From Lentinus brumalis (taxonomy: Eukaryota; Basidiomycota; Agaricomycetes; Polyporales; Polyporaceae): 64,000 nucleotides of DNA. The translations under genes were made by a program, and so were the position numbers. Every line of letters starts with the position of its first letter. Position 1 is the first letter of the stretch. This document shows, one piece after another, positions 1-12,514 of the stretch. The DNA lies in contig MARA01000003.1 in the NCBI GenBank assembly GCA_001792895.1, forward strand, positions 806,001 through 870,000, in the 5' to 3' direction. The notes under the pieces are model-generated. The model saw nothing but the letters and a program-made list of their open reading frames with translations, did no database searches and had not been told where the DNA came from.

Positions 1-3000
1 GCCATGTCTGGCGCTCAATGGGGTTGCGAGTCTCCACGGCCTTCCGTACGTTCTCTCGTGCCTGCGGCCCCGCATTAATTTGGTTTCTCATCATGATACG
101 AGCGGTCACTACGACTCACCTTGTAGAGCATGACGTCATCTGTGCTGCAGAAGGAGCCGCACCGTTGCTGAAGTACTTCACTGATCGTATCGACCTGATA
201 GCGGATGAGCTTGGTATCCCTACACTGTACAGGCATACATACACTGATCTGCTGGCCAATTTGCTGGTTGATGATGACGTTGACAAGCGCGCGGGAAGCA
301 GTAACTCCCTTGTCGGCGGTGATCAGGTCCTCGAACGTCAAAGAGCTGACAAGCTTCTGAATGTCGGGCTCGCAGCTAGGCAATGTGAATATGCGGACCC
401 TACTGAGATCAATCGAACTTACTGAGAGATAAGCTCGCCCAGGTGATGGTCACTGAGGAGCAGAACAAAGGAGATGGCCTCAATCGTCCGTTCAAGAAGG
501 CTCAGCAGCTGAGACACAGAGCTTTGCTCCGCCTACCGCGCGTAGTCGATGTCAATATTGATGTCAGCGGAGGTATGATTGGAACGTGCCTTCCAGGCCT
601 CTTGCTCGTTTGCAGCGGCAGACCGGGCTCCCGTGTGATCACCAGGTGCAGAATGGAAGAGATAGGGATTGGTGTCCAGCAACTCCTTCAGGGCGAACAG
701 GTTCTTCTGCGCCGTGACCAAGACATCATCCGGGATGTTAAGGTCTTGCAGACCGCTGGCGCTACGCGGAAGGATGAGACTTGATCAAGAAATGCGGGCG
801 TACGTACGTACCCTGCTTTCGTGATTGGTATCTTCCAGAACGGCCGAACTAGTCGGGCGAAGTACAGCGCCAGACCTTCCCGCCTACCACTGAACGTCGC
901 GGTGCCGGACCCCTCGCCTAGAAGGTTATCAGTATTGATTTAATCTGTGGAGGCGCATCGACTGACTCGTCCCGTAGGTCACGCGCTCCGCCCAAGTCGG
1001 CCGCTCGCCAAAGTCGTAGAATGCTTGTCTCGCGACAGCAGCGAGATCAGCACTGACATGGTTCATGGAGCCCACTGGTGACTGCTCCATGGGATCCAAG
1101 AAAGTGTTGCCACTTGCGATGGCTAGGAGCATTGCGCAGGTCTGATCACGGCCATAACTAGTGCCGACAGGTTAGTAAGTGATATGCACGAAGAGACAAC
1201 TGAATACCTGTCGCGGAACTCGATCAGGGGTTGAGCATTGCCTTCAACTTGGAACTCCTCAATAACATCCTTGAGGGCGTCGATCGCACGACGCTTCACG
1301 ATCCAGTGCAGACCGCCATTGTTCAGAATGATGTACTGTCTTGCAGGCTCTGTCAACTGGGTAGCAAGCTCGTTGGTGACGAGGGGAGCGGGAGTGTTGG
1401 CAGGTGCCGAGGTTGTCAAGGAGTACTTCGACCGAGGCACAGGAGCGATTCCCCAAGTGAGACCAGGAATTGAAACCAATGTTGCACGCTCCGTTAAGGG
1501 TGGTCGGGTAGGTCCCGTGGCTGTGCCGTACGTGGGGTTCGTGTACTGTGATGGCTGCTGGACCTGAGGCGCGTGCACTTGGCCAAAAGAACCAATTTGA
1601 GTGAGGTCGGGTGCCATGCACAAGATGTAATCAGTGTCCGCCACATCGGCACCTTGTGAGGCGACGGTGATACCGAGATCATAGCAGGAGTGCTGAAGGT
1701 TAGCCAGGATGTATGGGCGTGGAGGGGCCTGCTGCGCCTGACCCATTCCGTAACCCACCGCAGCTTCACGGAATGACCGCCCCTGCTCGTCAGGATGAAT
1801 GAGGTTAGGCGGCGGTAAGCGTACGTGGGCGAGAGACAGTGGTCGGAATCCTGACGTAGGTGTAGAGCTCCAGCCATAGCCCGCACCGTAGGAAGATGGT
1901 GAGAAGTACAGACGGACGCCGTTCGCTGTCACGGCAACGATCTGGACACCGGCACGGCTTTCACTTGGGTGGACGACGTGAAGAGCGATAATGGTGAAGG
2001 TCTGTGGTGTGAGAGCGGGAGAGCCAGGGACTTTGTCCTGAGCGGCCTTGTACAGATTGGAGATCGTCTGTAGAAGTTGAACGTGCTTGTCCCCGTTGGT
2101 TCGCCAAATTGATATTGTGTTGTTAGCCGTCAAAGAGTAGAAGCAGTTTCTCGCAGGGTCAGCAACCAGCGTAATGATCCTCTCTGTGGGCCATGACAAG
2201 TTCATGACTATGCGACGCGTGAACGGATGAGTTACGGACCTTCTGAACTTGACGTGCCAAGACGGGGAAGAAGGCTCTGCATACCACCGACTGAATGATT
2301 GATAAGCTGCACCCTCTTGCCGAACCACCCTTCCTTCTCCTGGTAGTGTAGCTCGTACAAGTTCCCGTCCTGAGTCCCGCACATGAATATGCGGCCGTCT
2401 GGAGTGCCAATCACAGCGGACATTTCCACGTCGCAAGCGATGGACATGTCCGTTGCGTATAGCTTGATCTCCGTGCGAGTCTGGTTGTTCGGCCCAGGGA
2501 CTGGGTGCGTCGAAACACCGAGGAGAAGGACCGTGACGGGCGTGCATATCACCAAAAGAGAGGTGATCTCGTCAATGAAGACTCCAGGCTTGGGCTTTAC
2601 CATGGCGACATATGTGATAACGTCCGGCTGGTCGACGAAGGAGCTGAGCTCTTGTCTGAATGAAGTTTGTACGAACATCTGATGAGCAGACGGCACAAAA
2701 AGCGTACAATTCATTGTAACTCACCCCTCAACATAGTCCCATAGAAAGAGGTTGTGGTCTATGGCAATCCAGACGCGTTCAATCTCAGGCAGCAATCCCA
2801 TGTGCGTGGCAAGGTTGGTGGCTGGGGCAGACCATGAATGCGTGTCATCTTGCCCGTATTATTCATGCTACTCACAGGTGTAGTACTGCCACAGGCTCTC
2901 CGGTATACCGATATGCCTCCTCTTCTGGAAAGGCGCGCGGTAGTCATCGGGGAAGACGGTGTACGACGCGGACGAAGGCATTCCCGCTTGAAGTGGGGAC

Positions 3001-3271
3001 CCGTGAGCGGCCTTTGACGCGTCCAAGCAAGATAACACTCACAGATCATGTCACCCAAGTCCGGCACAATCTGCGAGTCCTTCACTAGCTGGTCCTGGAG
3101 AACACGGCTTGCTGCCTGCAGGGCCGGGAGGTCTAGGACCGGGGCGGGCTTCGACGCGGCCTGTGCCTGCCTGAGCTTGCCGCCATTGACAGACGCGATG
3201 AGTGGGCCCGACGTGGATGTCGACGCGAAGTTCTGTTGAGCGGCAATACTCGAGCGGAAAGCCATGGACAT
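1..3271 (-). CDS. NUP170: Nucleoporin Nup170/Nup155 family (3' end beyond window)
   Basis: Structural subunit of the nuclear pore inner ring that links the scaffold to the pore membrane. The start ATG (3271) opens a low-complexity N-terminus. After two short introns comes the family signature [18 protein letters not shown], then the N-terminal beta-propeller (around 2715-1240, with [20 protein letters not shown] and the [11 protein letters not shown] segment) and the start of the helical C-terminal domain ([17 protein letters not shown] and [20 protein letters not shown] near 380-75). At least six introns are visible. The gene runs off the left edge, so only roughly the first half to two thirds of a protein of about 1300 residues is here. 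It is divergent from the CDK11 gene, with 175 bp between start codons. The family call is secure; the exact borders of the last exons are not. Confidence 0.93.
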
Positions 3272-3446
3272 GAAGGTCGTGAAGGATGGTGGCGGAGGAC
3301 AGAAGGACTTGAACAAGAGCTGCACCGCGTGCGGCGTCATACGCGCGCGCGACTTTTTGTCTCTCCTCGCGTCGCGCGCTTCCCCTACCCGCTCTCTCGC
3401 TCTTGTCTTCCTCGATCTCTCCGTGCGTTCTGTTATTGTCCTGGAT

Positions 3447-4939
3447 ATGGCCGATGTCGCTGGCCCTTCCACGCCTTCACGCAAACGGTCCCGATGGGAT
3501 GACGACGAGGACAACACTCCCCCGGTCGAGAAGCCTGTGCAGAAACGACGCACGAAGTCCAAGCCCCCAGCAGCTGGTGATACTCGCACACCGGAACGTT
3601 CAGCAACGCCAACTGTGCCTCCGCAGAATGCGTCGAGTCGTGCGCGGCCACATCATAGTCTGTTTGTACCTCCTAGGACTGCCCATCCTCCTCTGGTCCC
3701 GTCTCGCTCAGTCTACTGCTACGAGCGGCTGAACTCCATCGAGGAGGGGTCGTACGGAGTGGTATTTCGGGCGCGAGACAAGGAGACGGGTGACATCGTT
3801 GCGCTCAAGAAGCTCAAGCTGGAGGAGGAGAAGCACGGTTTCCCAATAACTGCGCTCAGGGAGATTAATGCATTGATGGTTTGCAAGCACGAGAACGTGG
3901 TTGGCATACGGGAGGTAGTTGTGGGTGATACCTTGACTCAGTATGTCCTATCATATCTCGTGTGACGTAGCAGTAACTGACTTCTAATTCAGGGTCTTCA
4001 TTGTCATGGACTTCATCGAACATGACCTCAAGAATCTGCTCAGTATCATGCCGTCGCCATTCCTCCAGTCGGAGGTGAAGACGCTCATGTTGCAACTCTT
4101 GTCCGCTGTGGCATACTGTCACGAACGCTGGATCCTCCATCGGGACTTGAAGACAAGCAACTTGTTGATGAACAATCGCGGGACCATCAAGGTGGCTGAC
4201 TTCGGTCTTGCTAGGCGGTATGGAGATCCTGTGGGCGTCGGCGGACTCACCCAACTGGTTGTCACACTATGGTACCGGTATGTACAGCATTGTCGGTATG
4301 TCGCGACGTCCACACTTTCAATCCGTCTCGTCTCGCGTGCAGTGCCCCGGAGATCCTCCTGGGCGCGACAACGTACTCCACGGCAGTCGACATGTGGTCG
4401 GTGGGATGCATCTTCGCCGAACTGCTTTTGAACGAGCCGCTCTTCCAAGCCAAGGGCGAAATAGAGTTGATCTCCATGATCTTCAAGTTGCTCGGACCAC
4501 CCACCAAGGAGACGTGGCCCGACTACAACAACATGCCTTTGGCGAAGACCATGACTCTCCCTGCTCCTCATCCAGCACAGCTCCGACAGAAGTTCCCGTA
4601 CATCACGGCTGCCGGACTGGACCTCCTTTCTCGCCTGCTTGCCTACGATCCGGACAGGCGAATCTCGGCAGAAGAGGCATTGAAGCATCCGTACTTCAGG
4701 TCTTTAGTCCTACCTTCTACGGCCGAGTAGGTGAAACTGACAATTACGCAGCGAGTCACCTCTACCAAAACATCCTGACCTCTTCGGATCGTTCCCTTCC
4801 GCAGCTGCGGGCGAGAAGTACGTGTGTTCATGTGTCAGGCGAATCTTTCGCTCACATGACAACCAGGCGAAGGAAACCAGACAGTCCATCAGCTCCCGTC
4901 AGGGCTGCCGACTACAAGCTCCTGACGGAATTTGACTGA
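3447..4939 (+). CDS. CDK11/PITSLRE-type cyclin-dependent kinase
   Basis: Serine/threonine kinase of the CMGC/CDK group, a family linked to transcription and pre-mRNA processing in the nucleus. Exons read as 3447-3940, 3993-4277, 4343-4699, 4752-4817 and 4867-4939. The N-terminus is basic and Pro/Ser-rich (residues 1-90, with an RKRSR nuclear-localisation-like run). Then come the glycine loop ([11 protein letters not shown]), the VALKKLK lysine, the cyclin-binding helix PITALRE in place of PITSLRE, the catalytic loop [16 protein letters not shown], and the WYRAPEILLG segment split by an intron. A short tail follows the kinase domain. All catalytic residues are present. I chose ATG 3447 over the in-frame ATG at 3264 because the latter overlaps the start of the divergent nucleoporin gene. 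CDK10 is the nearest alternative. Confidence 0.93.
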
Positions 4940-5047
4940 CCAAACAGCCATCCGACTGACCGATTTGCGACAGAGTAACTACATAACTTACGCAGGCGTA
5001 ACAGGATAATATACAACATCGATGGACTGCACATCACAGTATACAAG

Positions 5048-6961
5048 TTATGCACTCGGCCGTGACTGTTCGTCATCGTCCGGGAGTGCATTCAGTACAT
5101 CGCGCATCTTCTTGAACCTGTTCTTCGTGCGTTCTGGGTCTCCGCACTTGTCATAGTACTCCTGCACTTCCTCCACTGTGAAGCGGAACTCCCGCGCGAT
5201 GTCGTGTACCGCTTGATCGATTGGATGTAGTGGGGGCGCGGTCGGACTGTGCACTGTATGTCGGTAGCCATTTCCAGTGCCAATGGTTGGCAGACGTACC
5301 TCGTCCGAGCCCTCTTGTTTGGCCCATCTTCATCGTCTGCCTTGCGCTTTGCCCAAGCGGGGGTCGGTGCGTCTCCTTCACGGATCTGCCACTCCTCGTC
5401 GTCCTCCATTTCCTCCTCCCGTGCATTCTGCCGTGCAGTCGCAGCGTCCATTTGCCCCGTCACAGGTGTTGGCATCGGCATATGGTGGAAGACAGGCGGT
5501 GGTGTTGAGTAGACGACAGGGCTGAAGGTGTCGTTCGGACCCATCACTCCAGTGAGGGTAGGCAGAGGGACCGGCATTGGGACAGAGTAAGTCTCCATTG
5601 TGTGCACAGTGGACGGTCCAGCTATGGGCGAATCGGTGTCAGCGTTCATGGGGCTCCTCTTCTTCCGAACCCGCTTCGGCTTCTCTTCAGGCTTTCGCAC
5701 ATATCCGTACTGTCCTTTCTCGCCATGTGCAGGCTTCTTCTGGTCGACTATCTGAGCGATCTTCGCGTCCAGGCGGGTCGCATTCTTCTTGTAGCGTTCA
5801 CGCCACGATTGCCAGGTATGGCGAGTCACCCAAGCAAATTCTGGATCGTGAGCCTGGTCCACATTGACTTTAAGCTACCGCTGACCGCCTCGGGTGAATC
5901 ACTCACCATCTCGCAGAGCTGCTGATACAACCGATTCCCGGTTCTACCACCAGTCTCTTTGTAGGGAATCTTTGCGGCAATCCAATTGCAGAGATGCTCC
6001 TCATCCTGCTCGGTGAACTGTGTACGTCTGTCTCTAAAGTCAGCCATCAAACACGCCGGCTGGAACGGTGATGAACCTACTCTTCTCCGGGCCGGCGGCC
6101 TCCGGGATTCTTGTACACCACAGGCGTGTAGATGACCTGGCCCTTCTCGATGCACTTCTTCACCCACAAGTACGACTCGACGTATTTTTCCGGCTCGCCC
6201 TGATATGTCTTGACGAGATGTTGGAAGATCTCCGTGTTCGGGTCCGCCAGGATGACACGCGCCAGCTGGGCGCTTGCGGTAGGATCGCCACCGGAGTGCT
6301 GCCATGTTCAGTGAGCACGCGCCCTCCCAGAACCACCTCACGCAACCCTCGCGTTCACCCTGCGCCTTACCGCAGCATCCAACCAACAACATCCAACTAA
6401 CGCACTACACTCTTGAGCGACATGAGAAGGGGGGAGAACTCACCATGATGCGCGTACTAAGTGCGGCCCGGACGTTCACGTTCGCAATGCTGGAGTCGAT
6501 GTGCATCCGAATGGGCTTTCCTTCGTGGATGAATATCTGCTTGAGGAGCATCCCAGATACCTTGCATGCATCGACGTAGGTGTATGGCACGAAGTACCTC
6601 TCGGGACGTTCGGGGGTCGACCAGCATAAGCGCAACCGCTCCTCCTCGGTCGTGCCAGGCTGCACTAGCACGAAGCCCGCGCGCGGGACCTTCGGCTCAA
6701 CGCGCCCACCTAGCGCCTGCATGTCAAAAGCAACCCCATGTCAACCATGGATACCCGGACAGCGATGCAGGAGGGGGAGCTGAGTACAGAGAAGATACAC
6801 ACCGCAATGGTCTCGCAAACCTCCGCCTGGATCTCCTGCGGGATGTCCTTCTGGATGAAGAACTTGATCGCCATTCCATGAGCATCTTGAAAGATAGGCT
6901 GAGCCGTTTGCACTAGTTAGAGCCATAGCCGCTAGCGGTGCAATTGCAGAACAATTACCAT
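5048..6961 (-). CDS. RAP1: RAP1-like telomere protein (BRCT + Myb)
   Basis: Shelterin-type protein that acts at telomeres in chromatin. From the N-terminus it has a BRCT domain (IFQDAHGMAIKFFIQKD through ALGGRVEP and PYTYVDACKVSG), a linker, a Myb domain (FTEQDEEHLCNWIAAKIPYK, then WVTRHTWQSWRERYKKN), a basic/proline-rich linker, and a C-terminal helical segment (FTVEEVQEYYDKCGD) matching the RCT position. Coding exons on the minus strand read 6961-6959 (ATG only), 6898-6803, 6716-6444, 6298-6081, 6033-5907, 5853-5300 and 5246-5048. The second exon has no usable upstream in-frame ATG, so the start is inferred as a separate exon consisting only of the initiator codon. An alternative start is the internal ATG at 6859. 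The single Myb resembles animal and fission-yeast RAP1 rather than the double-Myb budding-yeast form. Confidence 0.85.
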
Positions 6962-7023
6962 GGTGCGCGTCGTAGAGTGCAGGACCGGTTGTGGACAGGC
7001 GGGGGGGAGGTAACCTCGTACAA

Positions 7024-7066
7024 GGGTTAGAGTTTGGTTTATGTAATGTCGGGGTTAGGGTTTTAA
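7024..7066. promoter_or_regulatory. Telomere-like motifs (telo-box) upstream of RAP1
   Basis: About 65-100 bp upstream of the inferred RAP1 start lie GGGTTAG (7024-7030) and GGGGTTAGGGTTTT (7051-7064). On the RAP1 sense strand the second reads AAAACCCTAACCCC, which contains the AAACCCTAA telo-box and one and a half units of the TTAGGG telomere repeat. Such boxes in promoters are bound by telomere or Myb-type factors in other eukaryotes. That they regulate this gene is inference. Confidence 0.35.
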
Positions 7067-7208
7067 ACCCCAGAGACGCCGTCACTCCGTCCATGGCCAG
7101 TCTCGGCCTTCAATATTCGATGTCAACTCGAAGTTCAAAGCAATGTGGGATAGTAGATTATGGATACATGGGGTAACAGACTGGAGAGGATGTGAATGGG
7201 TCGAGGTA

Positions 7209-9049
7209 TCACGGCAGAACCTTGCCAGGGTTCATTATACCGTTCGGGTCGAAGAGGGCCTTGATCTTCTTCATCCACTCAATGCTGGTCGGGCTCTTGG
7301 AGTACTGCAGCGCATGTGTCTTCATCACACCGATACCGTGCTCAGCAGATATCGAGCCCCCGTATGATGCTGCAAAGGAGTTAATACCAGCCAGCCTACG
7401 GCCTTGAGTGGAAACTTGACTACTGACCGACCAACTCATAGACGAATGGTTCTAGAGCAGCTTCAATCTCGGGCGTGTATGCCGCAGCGACGACGTTCAG
7501 ATGGAGGTTCCCTAAGAGAACATGAGCATCTCCAGTGAACCTCGCTGGATGCAACTCACCGTCACCGACATGGCCGTATCCAACTACGTACTTCACTGCG
7601 TTCTCGTGCAGTAGGTCTTTCGAGCGCAGGTGTTCCCGGGTCTTGTCGACGACTTCTTGGAACTTGTTGAGCGGAACAGATATGTCGTACTTGTATGCCT
7701 TGCCCTCCTTCGACACTGCCTCTGTCAGCCCCTCCCGGATAGCCCAAAGCGCGGAGAATTGCGCTGGTGATGATGCAAGCACGCCGGTGTTGATGAGGGG
7801 CTCCTCAGCGAGCATCAAGCTTTCCAGCAAGCTGTTCAGTTTCTAAAGAATAGTATGAGGAGATGAACGCTGAATGTAAAGGCAATTATACAGACCTGCT
7901 CATCGTGTTCCCGATTGCCACCGCTTGTTTCGACAAGGACGAAGCATTCTGCGCCTTCAATGTCCTGCGGATTGAGCGCACGGCCTTGACCATGCTTCAC
8001 CGCGAGGTCATACACAGTCCTATCGATAAACTCGAAAGCCGAGAGCACTTCCGATAACTGCCGTTTTACTTCCTTGTACAGCGGCTGTACGTTCTCAAAC
8101 TTTGGGAGAGCGAGCATGACGTTGTTGGACGCTTGTGGTGCGGGGGCGGCAAGGATGGAAACACCAGTCACAATGCCGAGCGTTCCTTCCGCACCAATGA
8201 AGAGCTGCTTCAAGTCATAACCTGTTGCGTGACATAAGGAGGTGGCTTCTACCGTAACGCGTCTTGGGCGTACCGGTATTGTCTTTCCGGAGTGAAGTCA
8301 GCTGGTCGAGCACAGTGCCGTCTGGCAGCACAACCTCCAAACCGAGGACAGATCCATGGAGCGAGCCGTAACGTAGCAGACGGAGGCCACCGGCATTAGT
8401 GGACACATTTCCGCCGATCTGACAGCTTCCACGAGGACTTAGCATCAACGTCGGACAACCATTGACAGACTTACCTGCCCTTCGCGCCGAGGTCAAGCGG
8501 TACAATATGGTGGTGGGGTGCCAGGTAATCGGTGAGAGATTGCAGGATGCACCCAGCGTCCGCCACAAGTATACCTATATACACGGATAAGGCGTAGGGG
8601 TAGACGACAGGGGTAGAGTTGTACGCACCAGAGACGTCGTCGAACGACCGAACCTTCGCCATGTTCGCCAGACTGAGAATAAGCTCGTCCTGAATAGGCA
8701 CGCCACCTCCTACAAGGCCCGTGTTCCCGCCTTGGGGGACTATACCAATCTTCCGTTGGTTGCACCACCTTACGATCTCGCTGACTTCTTGGGTGGTACG
8801 AGGCTTGAGGACGGTCGTAGACTTTCCGTGGTACTTGTCCATCCAGTCATTATTGAATGGCTCGAGTTCGGAGGAGGGGGTTGCGCTGGGAGATAGAGTG
8901 GAGAGAATGGAGGACGAGGGCAGGATTTTGGCAAAGTGCGCGAGGTCTTCTTCGGTGACCGAGTTCAGACCAGTGAGACCAGCAGGACTGTGCGACCAGC
9001 GGCGGGGCACCCGCAGGACGACACGCCGAGCAAGCTGGCGGGAGAACAT
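7209..9049 (-). CDS. Mitochondrial FAD-linked D-lactate / D-2-hydroxyglutarate dehydrogenase
   Basis: FAD-dependent oxidation of D-2-hydroxy acids (D-lactate or D-2-hydroxyglutarate) in mitochondria. The N-terminus ([17 protein letters not shown]) is Arg-rich and lacks acidic residues, as expected for a mitochondrial presequence. The FAD-binding PCMH fold carries the signature GNTGLVGGG with [11 protein letters not shown], then [28 protein letters not shown] and the [11 protein letters not shown] motif. The C-terminal domain has [15 protein letters not shown] and ends with [10 protein letters not shown] and the [14 protein letters not shown] tail typical of Dld2/D2HGDH. About seven exons are visible. 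The start ATG at 9049 is the first before the presequence. It is divergent from the WD40 gene, with 214 bp between start codons. Yeast Dld2/Dld3 and human D2HGDH share this architecture, so the preferred substrate cannot be read from sequence. Confidence 0.9.
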
Positions 9050-9263
9050 CCTGGCCTCGTCGGTGCGGGAGGGAGGGACGCCGCACTGTGTGACTCTGCG
9101 AGACTGAGACTGATCGACTCGTCCCCATGCACGTGACGTCACTTCGCGCGACGCGTGCGACGCGGACCGCGGTCCTGACTTGTGCTCTGCAACCACAGGG
9201 TCAAGCCAGGGTCCTTCCGTGCAGCCCTTCTCCCTCCGCGGCAATACTAGACTGTCTCCACCT

Positions 9264-12248
9264 ATGGCCGGGCAAGCCTCTGCAGAGCCCATCGTCATCG
9301 ACGTGGATGCCTACGAAACTCCGAGTCCTCCGCTCATGGTCATCGACGTTGACGCCTTCGAGCTCCCGGCGAGTCCCCCTCAGGCACCTGCAGCAGTGCA
9401 GGAGGACGACGAGGACATCAAATTTGAAGGTTTCCGACGTACGAAATTGCCCGCTTTTAAGCAAAAGGAGCTTGATGATGACGGACTCGCGTATATTGGC
9501 TTCAATACGGACACAGCGCGTCGCTTGAAACGCTCAGCTCCAGGGCCTCAGGATGGCAACAACCGAACGCGCACCGCGTCGTCCAGCCGCACTACGCCGA
9601 GTGTAGAACCTATTGTGATAAGTGATGATGAGGATAAGTCGGACAAGGGCCCTCCAGCTAAGGTGCGTCACGACCCTGCGTATGTTTGGGGACTATGCCC
9701 ACATAATTGACCACAACCATGTCGCAGAAGCGCAAGGTTACCCCCAGCAAACCTACACCGAATGCGGAGGTCGTCGAAACTCGGCCAAGGCGACCCGGGC
9801 GCAGCAGCGCGGAGGCGGCATTGGGGGTAGTCCCGGCAGTTCTAAATGTACGTTTCATCCACTTGTCAAGCATGTCTATTGTACCCGCTCACCTTTTGTA
9901 AAGAACTACGTCGCACGAGAATGCGCGCGAATGCTTGAGACTGACATGGACGTAGACGCAGATGAAGGTCAGGAATCCGACTCGGAGGATGACGACTTCG
10001 TTACAGCCGGATTATATCCCGTCAGTAGCTATATTCTCCCGCGTGTGCTAGCTTGCTAACTATTGTCATAGTGGAATGCTTCAGAGGTACAAACCAACGC
10101 CCTCCATGTCCAAGTCGACGAAGAAGAGGCTACGAGTGATCTCGCCATTGACATGGCTGCGTTGTCTGTTACAGAGGACTTCAGGAAACGTCCGTTGCGT
10201 CGCATTGCTCGGCTACAGGACCAACATCCAGGCAGGATGCACACGGAGATTGGCAGACCCGCCGCTTACACGACGTTTGATAAGGTAGCAGCCCTGCCTC
10301 AACGGTACTGGATATGTCCTCACGTATCTGCAGTGTCGATCAGCTTCCTGGTCGGTTTCTGCACCCTCGCGGCCGCACAGAACAGCCCAGTCTGCTTTCC
10401 GTCCTAGGAGTGGGCATTCTGCGCACATGACAGCCTTTTGCGCCTTCGAGGCCACCAAAGTTATATATCAAGCACCAGGCGGTACGTAAACTTTGACTTC
10501 GACTTGTCAGGCTAGGGCGCTCTTCATGGGTGCACTGGGCACAGATGTCAACACCATCGTCCAAGTTGGCCGGACTGTCATCGTGGCCAGTGCCGTAGCA
10601 GATGGCGCAGCAGACGGTGAGTCTCTCAGCGTTCGCACTGTTCTAGCTTCTGATGTTTCCATAGATACCCTGGAGACTACAATGAGAAGGGGTCCTTGAG
10701 CCTCTGGAATGGAGAGCGTTGTACGTCCTAGTGCAAGACATAAGTGTTGTTCATCAATAATCTTGAGCGTTCAAGCTGTCATCATAACCGGCCACGGGAG
10801 GAAGGCCGCTAGGCCTGCAGGTATGGACAAGACATGCCCCCGTGCGCAGTTGCTGAAGATCTCACTTCTGCAGTGCATGATCAAAGACATTACTTCACCG
10901 TCAACGATGTTGCCTCAAATCCCCACATGTACGTCTTCTAAACATCTGTTCGACTCCCATATGAATCAGTTGCAGCCCAGCGAGGTTTGTATCTGCTGGC
11001 CGTGACAACAGGATACTCTTCTGGGACTGCGCTGCTCAGAACGGGCTGGTCAAGCCTACACGGAAACGTAAGACAATGCCTGCGTGCACCGCCTGCCCTC
11101 TGGAAGGTGTTGACGTTCTTGTCACAGAGAAGTTTCCGGACATTCCAGAGGTAGTGAAGTATCAGCCAGGCGAGATCAATTTGGCCGTGCAGTGCAATAA
11201 CGGGTAAGTTGGTACTTCTCACAATACGTTGCTGCTTGAACTGACAAATGATCAGTGCTGTGTACATCATTCGCGATGGACTCGGGGATGCTGGCCCCGT
11301 TCGTCACCTGATAGTCGCGCAGGCTCAGCTCAAGCATGTTACCGCCGATATGCACTGGGGTTTGGGACGAACGAAGAATCTTCTCTTCGCATCGTCGGCA
11401 TGTCTCGCAGATGGGACCGGGTACCACCGGGCATTCGACGTCGCGAAGGGGAGAGCGGTCGTGAATTTCGATGCCGAAGGGCAAGCATGTAGCACGCTAA
11501 CGACAGATCCATTCGGTCAGTGCTCATCGACATCAGTATACATCGCTGGCTAAATTCTTCCTGGTCCATAGGCGACAACCTGTATATCGCCACAGAGGGG
11601 CCTGACTCGCGATACACCTTGCGCCAGTATGACGTGAGGGATCTGGCACGCAAAACCGCCAAACAACGCATCGACCTGGAGCCGTTCGCCGGGAATCCTT
11701 CGAGGAACGATATGGATATCAACTGCTTGTCCGTGAGCTCCGACGGCATCTACATTGCCGCGGGGCGCATGGACAACCGGCTGGATGTCTACGACGCACG
11801 GATGCTCGCGCGGGGTTACTGTACAACTTCGCCCACGAGGGCGGCGGCCCGGGGACAGACTCGTACGGCGTCGTGAAGGTGCAATGGGTCGACGGGGTGC
11901 CGTATGGGACGGGCTTCCTCTCTGGGGGTGTAGACGGTGCGAATAGGGCGCGGGTGTGTCCGCGCAGGATGTGTCGACTGAATTGTGACGGTTTGCAGGT
12001 TGCGTGCGGTTGTGGGACATGAAGCTTGCGGGCGAGGACCCTCGCAATGGGGAAGTGCTTGCGCGATGCGACTACGATGTGGCCACGTTCACGCTAGGGA
12101 ACATGTACGAGGGGGAGGCTCCTATTGTCGTGTAAGTCCTCGATTTGATTGACTTGCTGCGCTATACTCACGCTCTCCTCGCCGTAGCGGCGAACGCTCC
12201 GGTAAGGTCACCATGTTTGGTTATCAGAAGCCAGACCCCTGGGATTAG
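9264..12248 (+). CDS. WD40-repeat protein, function unknown
   Basis: A multi-exon gene (about ten short introns) encoding a long acidic, disordered N-terminus followed by a beta-propeller-like region. The first exon (9264-9660) holds two near-identical segments PIVIDVDAYE and MVIDVDAFE and a third PIVISDDED, the form of SUMO-interacting motifs or PCNA-ligand-like peptides. Later exons contain FRKRPLRRIARLQDQ and then several degenerate WD blades, such as RLDVYDARMLARG and GCVRLWDMKL followed by the terminal GERSGKVTMFGYQKPDPWD. The stop TAG is at 12246-12248. I do not recognise an orthologue; it may be a nuclear scaffold, judging from the acidic/SIM-like N-terminus. Middle exon borders (10.3-11.2 kb) are approximate. 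Confidence 0.75.
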
Positions 12249-12514
12249 AATTCATGGGCACAGTGTTGTACATCATCTACATATCTCTATCATCTTTCTG
12301 GACGACTTGCATCTCTGACCTGTAGCATACACCGGCATCTGACAATCTGTTCACAATTACATCCTGGTTACTGGGTTGCTACTTCGTACAGATGTGGTGA
12401 CATTGAGCAGATACAGTCCCCTTCGCAAGAGCTTCCTCCTTTCTAGCAACACATACATGGTCCAAGCTATTGAAATCTGAGGCAGTAACGATTGTATTTG
12501 TCATGAAGCGGACT

